From contig NZ_BNCD01000010.1 of assembly GCF_014656295.1 (NCBI RefSeq), positions 164,541 to 228,540 on the forward strand: a stretch of 64,000 bases of DNA, written 5' to 3'. A program made the translations under genes and the position numbers. Numbering within the stretch: the stretch's first letter is position 1; every line of letters starts with the position of its first letter. Below are positions 17,228 through 28,987 of the stretch, one piece after another. The notes beneath the pieces were generated by a model. It saw nothing but the letters and a program-made list of their open reading frames with translations, ran no database searches and was not told the DNA's origin. This stretch comes from Streptomyces sulfonofaciens (lineage in GTDB: Bacteria; Actinomycetota; Actinomycetes; Streptomycetales; Streptomycetaceae).

Positions 17228-18010
17228 ATGCCCCTCATCAGTACGTCCGGCCTGGCCCGGACCTTCCTCACCGGACGCGGCCCCGTCGAGGCCGTGCGCG
17301 GTATCGACCTGTCCGCGGAACGCGGTGAGATCCTCGGCTTCCTCGGCCCGAACGGCGCGGGCAAGACCACCACGCTCCGGATGCTCACCACCCTCCTCGC
17401 ACCCACCGGCGGCACCGCCACCGTCGCCGGCTGCGACCTGGCGTCGGACCCCGTGGGCGTGCGCGCGAAGAGCGGCTACGTGGCCCAGTCCGGCGGCGTC
17501 GACCCCGGCATCCCGGTGCGCGAGGAACTCCTCACCCAGGGCCGGCTCTACCGGCTGCCGAAGGCGGAAGCGGCCGCCAGGGCCGAGGAGTTGGCGCACG
17601 ACCTGGGCCTGAGCGCGGTGCTCGACCGCCCGTGCGGAGCGCTCTCCGGCGGCCAGCGGCGGCGGCTCGACATCGCGATGGGCCTCACCCACCGCCCCGA
17701 GGTCCTCTTCCTCGACGAGCCGACCACCGGCCTCGACCCAGGCAGCCGCGCCGACCTGTGGGAGCTGGTGCGCAGGCTGCGCGACGAGCACGGCACCACC
17801 GTCCTGCTCACCACGCACTACCTCGACGAGGCGGACGCGCTCTGCGACCGCATCGTGGTCATCGACCGGGGCACCGTCGCCGCCGAGGGCACTTCGAGCG
17901 CGCTCAAGCTCCGCTACGGCGGATCGCTCGACGCCGGCCTCCAGGAGACCTTCCTCGCCATCACCGGACGCGGCCCGGCGTCCTCCGACACCGCTCCCGT
18001 CGCCGTGTAG
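17228..18010 (+). CDS. ABC-2 type exporter ATP-binding protein (daunorubicin-resistance type)
   Basis: A 260-residue ATPase with Walker A GPNGAGKTTT, canonical signature LSGGQRRRLDIAMGL, Walker B VLFLDEPTTGLDPGSR and H-loop LTTHYLDEAD. It is of the DrrA/NodI kind, unlike the SLGM-type ATPases at 4006 and 5979. ATG 17228 (MPLISTSGLARTF) is preferred over the in-frame codon at 17183, which lies in the intergenic region. No strong ribosome site is visible, so a leaderless transcript is possible. Its permease follows 79 bp downstream. Confidence 0.92.
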   Translation: MPLISTSGLARTFLTGRGPVEAVRGIDLSAERGEILGFLGPNGAGKTTTLRMLTTLLAPTGGTATVAGCDLASDPVGVRAKSGYVAQSGGVDPGIPVREELLTQGRLYRLPKAEAAARAEELAHDLGLSAVLDRPCGALSGGQRRRLDIAMGLTHRPEVLFLDEPTTGLDPGSRADLWELVRRLRDEHGTTVLLTTHYLDEADALCDRIVVIDRGTVAAEGTSSALKLRYGGSLDAGLQETFLAITGRGPASSDTAPVAV

Positions 18011-18089
18011 GCCCCACCCGTAGCCGTACGGACCCCGCTGCCGCCCGCTCGCCGCCGTGCGGGTCCCGAACCGTCAAGGACGCCCATCG

Positions 18090-18845
18090 ATGCAAGCCCT
18101 GCTCTCCGACACCGCGCTGATCTTCGGGCGCTACGCCCGGCAAACCCTCCAGTCCCGTTTCCAGATGCTCTTCGGCGTGCTGATGCCGCTGCTGTACCTG
18201 CTCTTCTTCGGTCCGCTGCTCACCGGTCTGCCGCTGGCACCGGGCGCCAGTTCCTGGCAGGTCCTGGTGCCCGGTCTGCTGCTGCAACTCGGGCTCTTCG
18301 GGGCCGCCTTCGCCGGTTTCTCGATCATCATCGAGAAGAACCTGGGCGTGGTGGAGCGGATGCGGGTCACCCCGGTCAGCCGGCTCGCGCTGCTGCTCGG
18401 CCGCACCCTGCGCGACACCGCCCTCTTCCTCTTCCAAGCGGTGCTGCTGGTACTGGCCGCGATCGCCATGGGCCTGCGGGCGCCGCTCGCCGGGGTACTG
18501 ATCGGCTTCGCCTTCACCGCCCTGCTGACCCTCTCGCTGTCCTGCCTGTCGTACGCCCTGGCACTGCGGGTGCGCACACCCCAGGAGTTCGGCCCCGTGG
18601 TCAACGCGGTCACCATGCCCTCCATGCTGCTGTCCGGGCTGATGCTGCCGATGGCGCTCGCCCCCGGCTGGCTCGACCTGCTCTCCCACCTCATGCCGCT
18701 GCGCTACCTGGTCGACGCGATGCGCGACGCCTACCTCGGCCGGTACGCCACGGCCGGCATGCTGTACGGGACGCTGGTGGCCACCGCCTTCCTCACCCTG
18801 GCCCTGGTGGTGGGCACCCGGGTGTTCCGCAGGGCGGGGGCGTAG
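18090..18845 (+). CDS. ABC-2 type permease (DrrB-like)
   Basis: A 251-residue permease with about six membrane segments, including FQMLFGVLMPLLYLLFFGPLL and a C-terminal PLRYLVDAMRDAYLG element typical of DrrB/ABC2_membrane proteins. ATG 18090 is preceded by AAGGA at 18076-18080; the frame from 18057 adds 11 unsupported residues. It pairs with the ATPase upstream and is probably controlled by the divergent TetR protein. Confidence 0.9.
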   Translation: MQALLSDTALIFGRYARQTLQSRFQMLFGVLMPLLYLLFFGPLLTGLPLAPGASSWQVLVPGLLLQLGLFGAAFAGFSIIIEKNLGVVERMRVTPVSRLALLLGRTLRDTALFLFQAVLLVLAAIAMGLRAPLAGVLIGFAFTALLTLSLSCLSYALALRVRTPQEFGPVVNAVTMPSMLLSGLMLPMALAPGWLDLLSHLMPLRYLVDAMRDAYLGRYATAGMLYGTLVATAFLTLALVVGTRVFRRAGA

Positions 18846-19002
18846 CAGGGGCCCCGCCCGCCGCTGCGGGCCGCACCGGCAGGCAGGCCGCACCGGCAGG
18901 CAGGTCCCACCGGCGGCCCGGTGCCGCCGCACGGGCACGTCCGGCCGCGGCACGGCCGCAGGGCCCGGTGCCCGGCGGCCCGGTCCGGCCTAGGCTGGCC
19001 CC

Positions 19003-19575
19003 ATGGTCAAGCTGACACGCATCTACACCAGGACCGGCGACACGGGCACCACCGCCCTCGGGGACATGAGCAGGACGGCGAAGACCGACCTCAGGATCGC
19101 CGCCTACGCGGACGCCAACGAGGCCAACGCGGTCATCGGCACCGCGATCGCGCTCGGGCGACTCGGCGAGGAGCTGGTGAAGGTCCTCGTGCGCGTGCAG
19201 AACGACCTCTTCGACGTCGGCGCGGACCTGTCCACGCCGGTCGTCGCGGAGCCGGAGTACCCACCGCTCAGGGTGGAGCAGCCCTACGTCGACCGGCTGG
19301 AGGCGGACTGCGACCGCTTCAACGCCGATCTGGAGAAGCTGAACAGCTTCATCCTGCCCGGCGGCACGCCCGGTGCGGCACTGCTGCACCAGGCGTGCAC
19401 CGTCGTCCGCCGCGCTGAGCGCTCCACCTGGGCGGCGCTGGAGGTGCACGGCGAGACGATGAACCCGCTCACCGCCACCTATCTGAACCGCCTCTCGGAC
19501 CTGCTGTTCATCCTCGCGCGGGCCGCGAACCGCGAGACGGGCGACGTGCTGTGGGTGCCGGGCGGCGAGCGCTGA
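19003..19575 (+). CDS. ATP:cob(I)alamin adenosyltransferase (PduO type)
   Basis: A 190-residue protein that makes adenosylcobalamin from reduced corrinoid and ATP. Family marks are the N-terminal TRIYTRTGDTGTTALGD nucleotide-binding loop, RIAAYADANEANAVIG, NSFILPGGTPGAALLHQACTVVRRAER (the conserved RxxER) and the C-terminal NRLSDLLFILARAANRE. Length fits the family. No cobalamin riboswitch was recognised upstream. It would serve B12 enzymes such as methylmalonyl-CoA mutase and class II ribonucleotide reductase. Confidence 0.93.
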   Translation: MVKLTRIYTRTGDTGTTALGDMSRTAKTDLRIAAYADANEANAVIGTAIALGRLGEELVKVLVRVQNDLFDVGADLSTPVVAEPEYPPLRVEQPYVDRLEADCDRFNADLEKLNSFILPGGTPGAALLHQACTVVRRAERSTWAALEVHGETMNPLTATYLNRLSDLLFILARAANRETGDVLWVPGGER

Positions 19576-19783
19576 GCGGACACCGGGAGGCGGCCGCTTC
19601 TTTGGCCTGAACGGGTACGTGAGTGCGCTCACACCGTGCGGGGCCACCGTGCACGGCGCGGGCGGCCGCCACCGCCGCGGCGGTGCGCCGGCGTCCGGGG
19701 TCCTGCCTGCGGCGCGCGGAGCGCGCACCGGTGCCGTGCGCACCGGGCGCCGCGGGCGGTGCGCGGACGGCACCGCGGACGGC

Positions 19784-19830
19784 CTGCACCCTTCGGCGTA
19801 CCGCGGCTGCATCCTTCGATGTACCGCGGC
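19784..19830. repeat. Paired direct repeat upstream of the sensor kinase gene
   Basis: Two head-to-tail copies of CTGCA(C/T)CCTTCG(G/A)(C/T)GTACC followed by GCGGC (19784-19807 and 19807-19830) differ at three positions. They lie 60-110 bp before the kinase start, a placement that fits a regulator-binding site. Confidence 0.6.
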
Positions 19831-19891
19831 GGCCGCGGGCTCCTTCCCCAGGACCAGGCGCCCGGGGGCCCGGGCGGTGTTGGATGGCTCC

Positions 19892-21226
19892 ATGGCCCTG
19901 TCCGCACCGGCCCGCCCGCACCGCGCTGACCACCTCATCGCGGGCGCCGGGCTGCTCAGCGGAGTGCTGCTGTGGGCGCTCGGGCTCACCACGCAGAGCG
20001 GGCGACTGCTCGGCGCGGCATGGGTGCCGCTGCCGCTGGTGGTGACCGCGGCCCTGGAACTGCTGCGCAGGACCCGCCCGCACACCGCGCTGCTGGTCGC
20101 CACGGCGGCCGTCACCGCGGACCAGTTCACCCCGGGCAACCTCGCCACGGTCCTGATGTTCACCGACATCATGTACGCGGCCGTGGTGTACGGCACGCCG
20201 GCCCAGGCCCGGCGCATCCCGATCGTCGCCGGACTGGTCACCGTCTCGCTCACGCTCGGCGTGCTCGCGTGGTGGCGCACCCCGCAGGCGCTGCTCATCG
20301 GGGTGTTGTGCGGCCTGGTCGCGTTCACACCGGCCGCCACCGGCGCGCTGGTGCGCAACCACCGGGACGCCGCGGAGACGGAGCGGCTGCGGGCCGAGCA
20401 GACGGCGCTGCTCGCCGAGGCGGACCGGGTGCAGGCCGTGACCGCCGAGCGCGCCCGGATGGCGCGCGAGCTGCACGACATGGTCGCGGGCCACCTCTCG
20501 GCCATCGCGATCCACTCCACCGCGGCACTGTCCCTGGACGAGCCGCGCACCAGCCGCGAGGCACTCGCCGTCATCCGCGAGAACAGCGTCGAGGGCCTGG
20601 CGGACATGCGCCGGCTCATCGGAATCCTCCGTGACCCGGGCAACGACCGCGAGCCCGCACCCGCGCCCACCCTCGACGCTGTGGACGCCCTGGTCTCGGC
20701 GGCGTGCGCCAACGGCCTCGCCGTCCGCCTCGACGACACCCGGCCGCCGGGCCGTGCGCTGCCCGCACCGGTGGAGCTGGCCGCCTACCGCATCGTCCAG
20801 GAGTCGCTGACCAACGCGCTCAAGCACGCCTCGCCCGGCCGGGTCACCGTCGCGCTCACGGTGTCGCAGGGCGCGCTGGAGGTACGGGTGACCAGTCCGC
20901 ACGGCCCCGCGGGCGCGCCCCGGGCACCGGGCGCCGGTGCGGGCCTGGTCGGGATGCGGGAGCGTACGGCACTGCTGGGCGGCGCGTTCCACGCGGGAGG
21001 GGCGGCGACGGCCGACGGCGCCGTGTGGACGGTGTCCGCCACGCTGCCCCTGGACACCGCGCGGACGGCGGCCGCCGGCGCCTTCGAAGGTGCGTGGCCG
21101 TCCGCGGGCCGCGGCGCGGCCGCGCGGCCCGCCGGCGGGGGAGCACACGCCGCCCGGGCTCCGGGCGGTGCGGCACGGGCCGCCGCCGGGGGGACGCACC
21201 CCTGCGGCGAGGAAGGAGCGGTATGA
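19892..21226 (+). CDS. Sensor histidine kinase, NarL/DesK type
   Basis: A 444-residue membrane kinase. Residues 15-155 hold about five hydrophobic segments, a short coiled linker follows (ETERLRAEQTALLAEADRVQ), and the HisKA_3 motif ARELHDMVAGHLSAIAIH places the phosphorylated His near residue 195. The ATPase region is degenerate but has QESLTNALKHA (N box) and GAGLVGMRERTALLGG (G box). A 55-residue Ala/Gly-rich tail ends the protein. ATG 19892 is chosen because the upstream frame to 19619 is compositionally non-coding. It overlaps the response-regulator start by four bases. Confidence 0.9.
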   Translation: MALSAPARPHRADHLIAGAGLLSGVLLWALGLTTQSGRLLGAAWVPLPLVVTAALELLRRTRPHTALLVATAAVTADQFTPGNLATVLMFTDIMYAAVVYGTPAQARRIPIVAGLVTVSLTLGVLAWWRTPQALLIGVLCGLVAFTPAATGALVRNHRDAAETERLRAEQTALLAEADRVQAVTAERARMARELHDMVAGHLSAIAIHSTAALSLDEPRTSREALAVIRENSVEGLADMRRLIGILRDPGNDREPAPAPTLDAVDALVSAACANGLAVRLDDTRPPGRALPAPVELAAYRIVQESLTNALKHASPGRVTVALTVSQGALEVRVTSPHGPAGAPRAPGAGAGLVGMRERTALLGGAFHAGGAATADGAVWTVSATLPLDTARTAAAGAFEGAWPSAGRGAAARPAGGGAHAARAPGGAARAAAGGTHPCGEEGAV

Positions 21227-21870
21227 CCATCCGGGTCCTGGTCGCCGACGACCAGTCCGCGGTACGGGCCGGACTCGTCCTGATCCTGCGCAGCGCGCCG
21301 GACATCGAGGTCGTGGGCGAGGCACCGGACGGCGAGCAGGCCGTGGCGCTCGCCCGCCGGCTCCGTCCCGACCTGGTGCTGATGGACGTGCAGATGCCCC
21401 GGTTGGACGGGGTCTCGGCCACCCGCCGGGTGGTCGCCGAAGGGCTGGCGGACGTGCTGGTGCTGACCACCTTCGACCTGGACGAGTACGTCTTCGGAGC
21501 GCTGCGGGCCGGGGCGGCCGGGTTCCTGCTGAAGAACGCCGAGGCCCGGGACCTGCTGGCGGCCGTGCGGACGGTGGCCGGCGGCGAGGGCACGATCGCT
21601 CCCGCCGTCACCCGCCGTCTGATCGCCGAGTTCGCCGCCCAGCCGGCCCCGGACGTGACCGGCCCCGACCGCTCCGTTCTCGACGCCCTGACGCGCCGGG
21701 AGCGGGAGGTGCTGTCCTGTCTGGGCGAGGGCCTGTCGAACGCGGAGATCGCCGCCCGCCTGACCTTGGCGGAGCCGACGGTGAAGACCCATGTGAGCCG
21801 CCTGCTGGGCAAACTGAAGCTGCGCAGCCGTGTGCAGGCAGCGGTGCTGGCCCAGGAACTGGGCGTGTGA
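21223..21870 (+). CDS. LuxR/NarL-family response regulator
   Basis: A 215-residue regulator with a receiver domain (ADD near residues 8-10, phospho-Asp near 55 in LVLMDVQMP, Lys in LLKNAE) and a C-terminal LuxR helix-turn-helix (LTRREREVLSCLGEGLSNAEIAARLTLAEPTVKTHVSRLLGKL). ATG 21223 overlaps the kinase stop (ATGA) and follows GGAAGGAG, so the pair is translationally coupled. Targets are unknown; autoregulation through the direct repeats at 19784-19830 is possible. Confidence 0.94.
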   Translation: MTIRVLVADDQSAVRAGLVLILRSAPDIEVVGEAPDGEQAVALARRLRPDLVLMDVQMPRLDGVSATRRVVAEGLADVLVLTTFDLDEYVFGALRAGAAGFLLKNAEARDLLAAVRTVAGGEGTIAPAVTRRLIAEFAAQPAPDVTGPDRSVLDALTRREREVLSCLGEGLSNAEIAARLTLAEPTVKTHVSRLLGKLKLRSRVQAAVLAQELGV

Positions 21871-21934
21871 GGGGGTGCCCGAAGGGCGTGTACGGGCGCC
21901 CGCCCGGGCTCATGCCGGCGTCGGGCCCGGGCCG

Positions 21935-22426
21935 CTAGGCGACGTTGACCCGCTGTCCGGGGGGCGCGGCCTCCAGCCACGCCAGGAACCCGGTGAGGGC
22001 GTCCTCGCTCATCGCGAGCTCCAACCGGATCCCCCGGTGCTCACAACTGAGCACGATCGCGTCGGAGAGCAGCGCCAGCTCCTCCTCGCCCTCCGGCGTG
22101 CGCCGGCCCAGCACCACGATGGCACCGCGCTCCAGGGTCCTGCGCGGCCGCGGCGCATAGGAGAAGACGCGGAACCACTCCACGCAGTCGCCGTTGTAGC
22201 GGGCGATGCCGTAGGCCCAGCCCTTGCCGCCGGCCACCTCGTCGCCGGCCCCCGCGAGGGGCTCGGTGCCGTCGTGTCCGCCCACCGCCGGGACGTTCCA
22301 GCGCAGGCTGCAGTCGAAGGTCCCTCCGGAGCGCTGGATGAGCCTGCGGCGCACTCCGAAGGCGAGCAGCCCGAGTACGACCAGCGCGACCACCGCGACA
22401 CCGCTCACCAGCACAGCGAGGATCAC
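21935..22426 (-). CDS. DUF2550 membrane protein
   Basis: A 163-residue protein with one N-terminal transmembrane helix (VILAVLVSGVAVVALVVLGLLAFG), then RRRLIQRSGGTFDCSLRW, the hallmark of DUF2550, and a soluble C-terminal domain. GTG 22426 is chosen because GGAGG at 22436-22440 precedes it by nine bases and the helix then begins at residue 1. DUF2550 genes sit directly after atpC in many actinobacteria, as here, but a terminator-like hairpin separates them. Function unknown. Confidence 0.88.
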   Translation of the reverse strand: MILAVLVSGVAVVALVVLGLLAFGVRRRLIQRSGGTFDCSLRWNVPAVGGHDGTEPLAGAGDEVAGGKGWAYGIARYNGDCVEWFRVFSYAPRPRRTLERGAIVVLGRRTPEGEEELALLSDAIVLSCEHRGIRLELAMSEDALTGFLAWLEAAPPGQRVNVA

Positions 22427-22484
22427 CGGCACCGACCTCCTCGCCTCGTAGGTAACGGAACGACCCTGCTTGATCCCGCATTGC

Positions 22485-22532
22485 CTCAGCCGCGGCCCGG
22501 TCCGGAGTGCTCCAGTCCCGGCCGCGGCTGAG
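22485..22532 (-). terminator. Hairpin after atpC
   Basis: A perfect 13-bp stem (CTCAGCCGCGGCC at 22485-22497, complement 22520-22532) with a 22-base loop lies 52 bp beyond the atpC stop on the reading strand. It probably ends most atp transcripts before DUF2550. Confidence 0.7.
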
Positions 22533-22583
22533 CCACAGCACCATGCGCCAGTGGGCTCGCCGCCCCCTGGGGCTCCGGGGAGG

Positions 22584-22958
22584 TCAGCGCACCGCCACCG
22601 CCCGCAGCCGGACGTCGGCCCGCCGCTCCGCCGAGTCGTCCGCCTCGGCCTTGGCCCTCTCCAGGGCACGCTCCGCACGCTGGACGTCGATCTCGTCCGA
22701 CAGCTCGGCGATCTCGGCCAGCAGCGACAGCTTGTTGTCGGCGAAGGAGATGAAGCCGCCGTGCACCGCGGCGACGACCGTCCCTCCCTCACCCGTGCGG
22801 ATGGTCACCGGGCCCGACTCCAGCACACCGAGCAGCGGCTGGTGACCGGGCATGACGCCGATGTCGCCGGACGAGGTGCGCGCGACGACCAGGGTTGCCT
22901 CGCCCGACCAGACCTGGCGGTCTGCGGCGACCAGCTCGACATGCAGCTCAGCAGCCAA
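22584..22958 (-). CDS. atpC: F1Fo ATP synthase epsilon subunit
   Basis: A 124-residue subunit with the N-terminal beta-sandwich (LHVELVAADRQVWSGEATLVVARTSSGDIGVMPGHQPLLGVLE) and a short C-terminal two-helix part (ERALERAKAEADD). It links the gamma shaft to the c-ring and can inhibit ATP hydrolysis. It is the last gene of the atp cluster, 164 bp after atpD; that gap contains a possible 8-bp hairpin (CACCCGGC/GCCGGGTG). Confidence 0.95.
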   Translation of the reverse strand: MAAELHVELVAADRQVWSGEATLVVARTSSGDIGVMPGHQPLLGVLESGPVTIRTGEGGTVVAAVHGGFISFADNKLSLLAEIAELSDEIDVQRAERALERAKAEADDSAERRADVRLRAVAVR

Positions 22959-23122
22959 GGGTGGCTCCTCGGGTCACCACCCGGCGGTTGTGCCGGGTGT
23001 GGATTGAATTCTAGTGGTCTGTTGATGGGGCGTAGGACAGGGGGCGGGGTGCATGCCCGCGGATGACCCGCCGGGATGCTCCCGCCCCCTTCCGTTGCCC
23101 CTGGGACGTTCCCTACGACCCC

Positions 23123-24564
<1,442 letters not shown>

Positions 24565-24565
<1 letters not shown>

Positions 24566-25521
24566 TATTTGTCACTCCCCGCGGTCGCGTCGGCCAGCGC
24601 GCTGGAGCCACCGACGATCTCGCTGATTTCCTGGGTGATTTCGGCCTGGCGGGCCGCGTTGGCAAGCCTGGAGAGGGTCTCGATCAGCTCTCCGGCGTTG
24701 TCGGTCGCCGACTTCATCGCGCGCCGGGTCGCGGCGTGCTTGGAGGCAGCCGACTGCAGCAGCGCGTTGTACACCCGGCTTTCGACGTAGCGCGGCAACA
24801 GGGCGTCGAGCACGCCCTCCGCCGACGGCTCGAACTCGTACAGCGGCCGGACCCCGCCCCGCTGGGCCGGGCCCTCGGTGCCCGCGCCCTCCGAGGCGTC
24901 CGCCACGGCCGAAGAGCTCACCGCGTCCAGGCTGAGCGGCAGCAGGCGCCGGTCGACCGGGGTCTGCGTCAGCATGGACACGAACTCCGTGAACACGATG
25001 TGCAGCTCGTCGACGCCGCCCTCGGCCGTCTCCTGCTGGATGGCCTCGATCAGCGGGTCGGCGATCTGCTTGGCGTCCGCGTATTCCGGGTTGTCGGTGA
25101 AGCCCGTCCAGGAGCGGGCGATCGGGCGCTCGCGGAACTGGTAGTAGGCGACACCCTTGCGGCCGACGATGTAGGTGGCGACCTCCTTGCCCTCGCCGCG
25201 CAGCCGCTGCGTGAGCTGCTCCGCGGACTTGATGGCGTTGGAGTTGTAGCCGCCGGCCAGGCCGCGGTCGCTGGTGAGCAGCAGAACCGCGGCGCGGGTC
25301 GGCCGCTCCACCTCGGTGGTGAGCGGGTGCCTGGCGTTGGAACCGGTCGCCACCGCCGTGACCGCGCGGGTGAGCTCGGTCGCGTACGGCGTGGAGGCCG
25401 CCACCTTGCGCTGCGCCTTGACGATGCGCGAGGCGGCGATCATCTCCATCGCCCTGGTGATCTTCTTGGTCGCGGAGACGGACCGGATGCGACGCTTGTA
25501 GACCCGGAGCTGCGCTCCCAT
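24565..25521 (-). CDS. atpG: F1Fo ATP synthase gamma subunit
   Basis: A 318-residue rotor-shaft protein, MGAQLRVYKRRIRSVSATKKITRAMEMIA at the N-terminus and SEMTARMAAMKSATDNAGELI-like (here RRAMKSATDNAGELIETLSRLAN) at the C-terminus. It is longer than the roughly 290-residue E. coli protein because of an insertion near residues 210-230 (SSAVADASEGAGTEGPAQRGG), common in Streptomyces. It lies 20 bp after atpA. Confidence 0.96.
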
Positions 25522-25541
25522 GAGTCAGGTCCCTTCGGTCG

Positions 25542-27128
<1,587 letters not shown>

Positions 27129-27169
27129 CTGAGTTTCCTGCTCTCCTTGTTGGGCCCGACGTCTGGGGG

Positions 27170-27189
27170 TCTGGGGGGATCCCCCCAGA
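27170..27189. repeat. Perfect 20-bp palindrome in the atpH-atpA gap
   Basis: TCTGGGGGGATCCCCCCAGA is its own reverse complement. It sits 42 bp before the atpA start, and an extra half-copy (GTCTGGGGG) adjoins at 27161-27169. In RNA it would form a hairpin inside the atp transcript, possibly an RNA-processing or attenuation site, or a mobile palindromic repeat. Confidence 0.8.
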
Positions 27190-27255
27190 TATCACTGTGC
27201 TACGGCCCAACCAGGGCCGCTCTTCTGCTTTGCGTGGGTGGCGGCTGCGCTCGTG

Positions 27256-28071
27256 TCAGCCGGCCATCCGGCGGGACGCCTCGTCCAGGCGGTCCGCGAT
27301 GGTCCCGTTGATGACCTCGTCACCGATGCGCACCGACACCCCGCCGAGGACCTCCGGGTCCACGTCGAGGTTCAGATGCACCTGCCGGCCGTAGATCCTG
27401 GCCAGCGCGGTGCCGAGCCGCTGCTTCTGCCGATCGCTGAGCGGAACCGCGGAGACCACGACCGCGACCACGCGGTTACGGCGCGCAGCGGCGAGCTTGG
27501 TCAGGGCATCGATCCCTGCATCAAGGCTACGTCCCCGCGGCTGGGTCACAAGACGGGTGAGGAGCCGTTCGGTGAACCGGTTGGCCCTGCCCCCCAGCAG
27601 TTCGCCCAGCAGCCGGGCCTTGGCGTCGGCGGGGGCGCCGCGGTCGGTGAGCGCGGCACGCAGTGAGCCGCTGCCGGAGACGATGCGGCCGAAGCGGAAC
27701 AGCTCGTCCTCGGTCTCGTCCAGCGCTCCGTCCCGCTCCGCGCCGATGATCTCGGCGAGGAAGGCAAGCTGCTCGCTGGTGTCCGCCAGGTCGCGGGCCA
27801 CCGACCAGCGGGTCCGGACCAGACCGGACACCAGGTCGAGCGCCTCGGCGCCGATCCTGCCACCGAAGAGCGCTCCGACCAGGTCGGCCTTGCGCTGCCC
27901 CTCGATGCCGGGGTCGGTCAGGGTGCCCCGCAGTCCGGCCTCGCGGTCGAGCAGGTCCGTCACGGCCAGCAGGTCGCCCGCGAGGGCGGAGGTGTCGACC
28001 GCGCTGCTGTCGGTCAGCGCCTCCAGGCGCTCGCGTGCTGCTGCGTTCGACTGACGCGTGGCGTTGCTCAC
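27256..28071 (-). CDS. atpH: F1Fo ATP synthase delta subunit
   Basis: This 271-residue protein is longer than the roughly 180-residue E. coli delta, as usual in actinobacteria. It has an N-terminal helical domain (RQSNAAARERLEALTDSS) and the conserved C-terminal region LNLDVDPEVLGGVSVRIGDEVINGTIADRLDEASRRM. It connects the F1 head to the b-subunit stator. ATG 28071 overlaps the atpF stop by four bases. Confidence 0.95.
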   Translation of the reverse strand: MSNATRQSNAAARERLEALTDSSAVDTSALAGDLLAVTDLLDREAGLRGTLTDPGIEGQRKADLVGALFGGRIGAEALDLVSGLVRTRWSVARDLADTSEQLAFLAEIIGAERDGALDETEDELFRFGRIVSGSGSLRAALTDRGAPADAKARLLGELLGGRANRFTERLLTRLVTQPRGRSLDAGIDALTKLAAARRNRVVAVVVSAVPLSDRQKQRLGTALARIYGRQVHLNLDVDPEVLGGVSVRIGDEVINGTIADRLDEASRRMAG

Positions 28072-28619
28072 GTGGCGGCGCCCTGCGTCTGCTCGGCCTT
28101 GGCGTCGAGCTCGTCGAGGAACCGGTCGACCACGCGGCTCTGGCGTGCGGTGTCCTCCAGGGACTCACCGACGACGCGGCCCGCGAGGTCGGTGGCGAGC
28201 CGGCCGACCTCCTGGCGCAACTGAACGGAGACCTGGCGGCGGTCCGCCTCGATCTGGGCGTGGCCCGCCTCGATGATCGACTCCCGCTGGCGCTGGCCTT
28301 CCTCGCGCATCTCCGCGATGATCACCGCGCCCTGCTCACGGGCCTGTTCCAGGATCCGCGCCGACTCGTGGCGCGCCTCCGCGAGCTGGGCCCGGTACTC
28401 CTCGAGCGTGCGGGTGGCCTCGGCCTGCGCCTGAGCCGCCCGTTCCAGGCCACCCTCGATCGCGTCGTGGCGCTCCGCCAGGGTCTTCTGGATGTTCGGC
28501 AGGAGCTTCTTGCCGAGGATGCCGAAGACGATGAAGAAGCAGAGCAGACCGACGACCAGTTCCGCGGTTTCGGGCAGGAGCGGGTTCTGCGCCTCCTCCT
28601 GCGCCAGCAAGTGCAACAT
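28068..28619 (-). CDS. atpF: F1Fo ATP synthase b subunit
   Basis: A 183-residue stator protein with a single N-terminal membrane helix (ELVVGLLCFFIVFGILGKKLLPNI) followed by a long charged helix (residues 45-165) that dimerises and reaches the delta subunit. The start follows atpE by 41 bp; the end overlaps atpH. Confidence 0.95.
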   Translation of the reverse strand: MLHLLAQEEAQNPLLPETAELVVGLLCFFIVFGILGKKLLPNIQKTLAERHDAIEGGLERAAQAQAEATRTLEEYRAQLAEARHESARILEQAREQGAVIIAEMREEGQRQRESIIEAGHAQIEADRRQVSVQLRQEVGRLATDLAGRVVGESLEDTARQSRVVDRFLDELDAKAEQTQGAAT

Positions 28620-28660
28620 GTCCGAACCTTTCGTCGAGTGTGGCTACCGTCGGTAACGGC

Positions 28661-28909
28661 TCACTTCTGGAACACGAAGGGCACGACCAGACCGAGCAGC
28701 GCGAGCACCTCACAGAGGGCGAAGCCGAGGAACATGTTCGTGCGGATGATCGGCATGGCCTCGGGCTGGCGGGCCATCGCCTCGATGGAGTGGCCGAAGA
28801 CCAGGCCGATACCGACGCCGGGGCCGATGGCGGCGAGACCGTAGGCGACCGCGCCCAGGCGGCCTGCGGTGGTGGCGGCGGCGAGGTTAACAACAAGCTC
28901 GGCAGACAT
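28661..28909 (-). CDS. atpE: F1Fo ATP synthase c subunit
   Basis: An 82-residue hairpin of two membrane helices. The polar loop has the conserved ARQPE, and the proton-binding carboxylate is Glu67 in LGFALCEVLALLGLV. The GPGVGIGLVFG glycine-rich stretch forms the inner wall of the c-ring. Glu in a PMIIRTN-like context, without the sodium-binding Gln/Ser-Thr set, suggests proton coupling. Confidence 0.96.
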   Translation of the reverse strand: MSAELVVNLAAATTAGRLGAVAYGLAAIGPGVGIGLVFGHSIEAMARQPEAMPIIRTNMFLGFALCEVLALLGLVVPFVFQK

Positions 28910-28987
28910 TTACCTGTCTTCCTTTGTGATGCGGTCCGCTGAGGGACTTCCCAGCGGAGGACTGACGGGATGAGTGCGGTACTCGGG

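Noticed and set aside
18846..19002. Possible cobalamin riboswitch before the adenosyltransferase gene
   Set aside because: No B12-box-like conserved core could be found; the region is only GCAGGCAGG-type low complexity.
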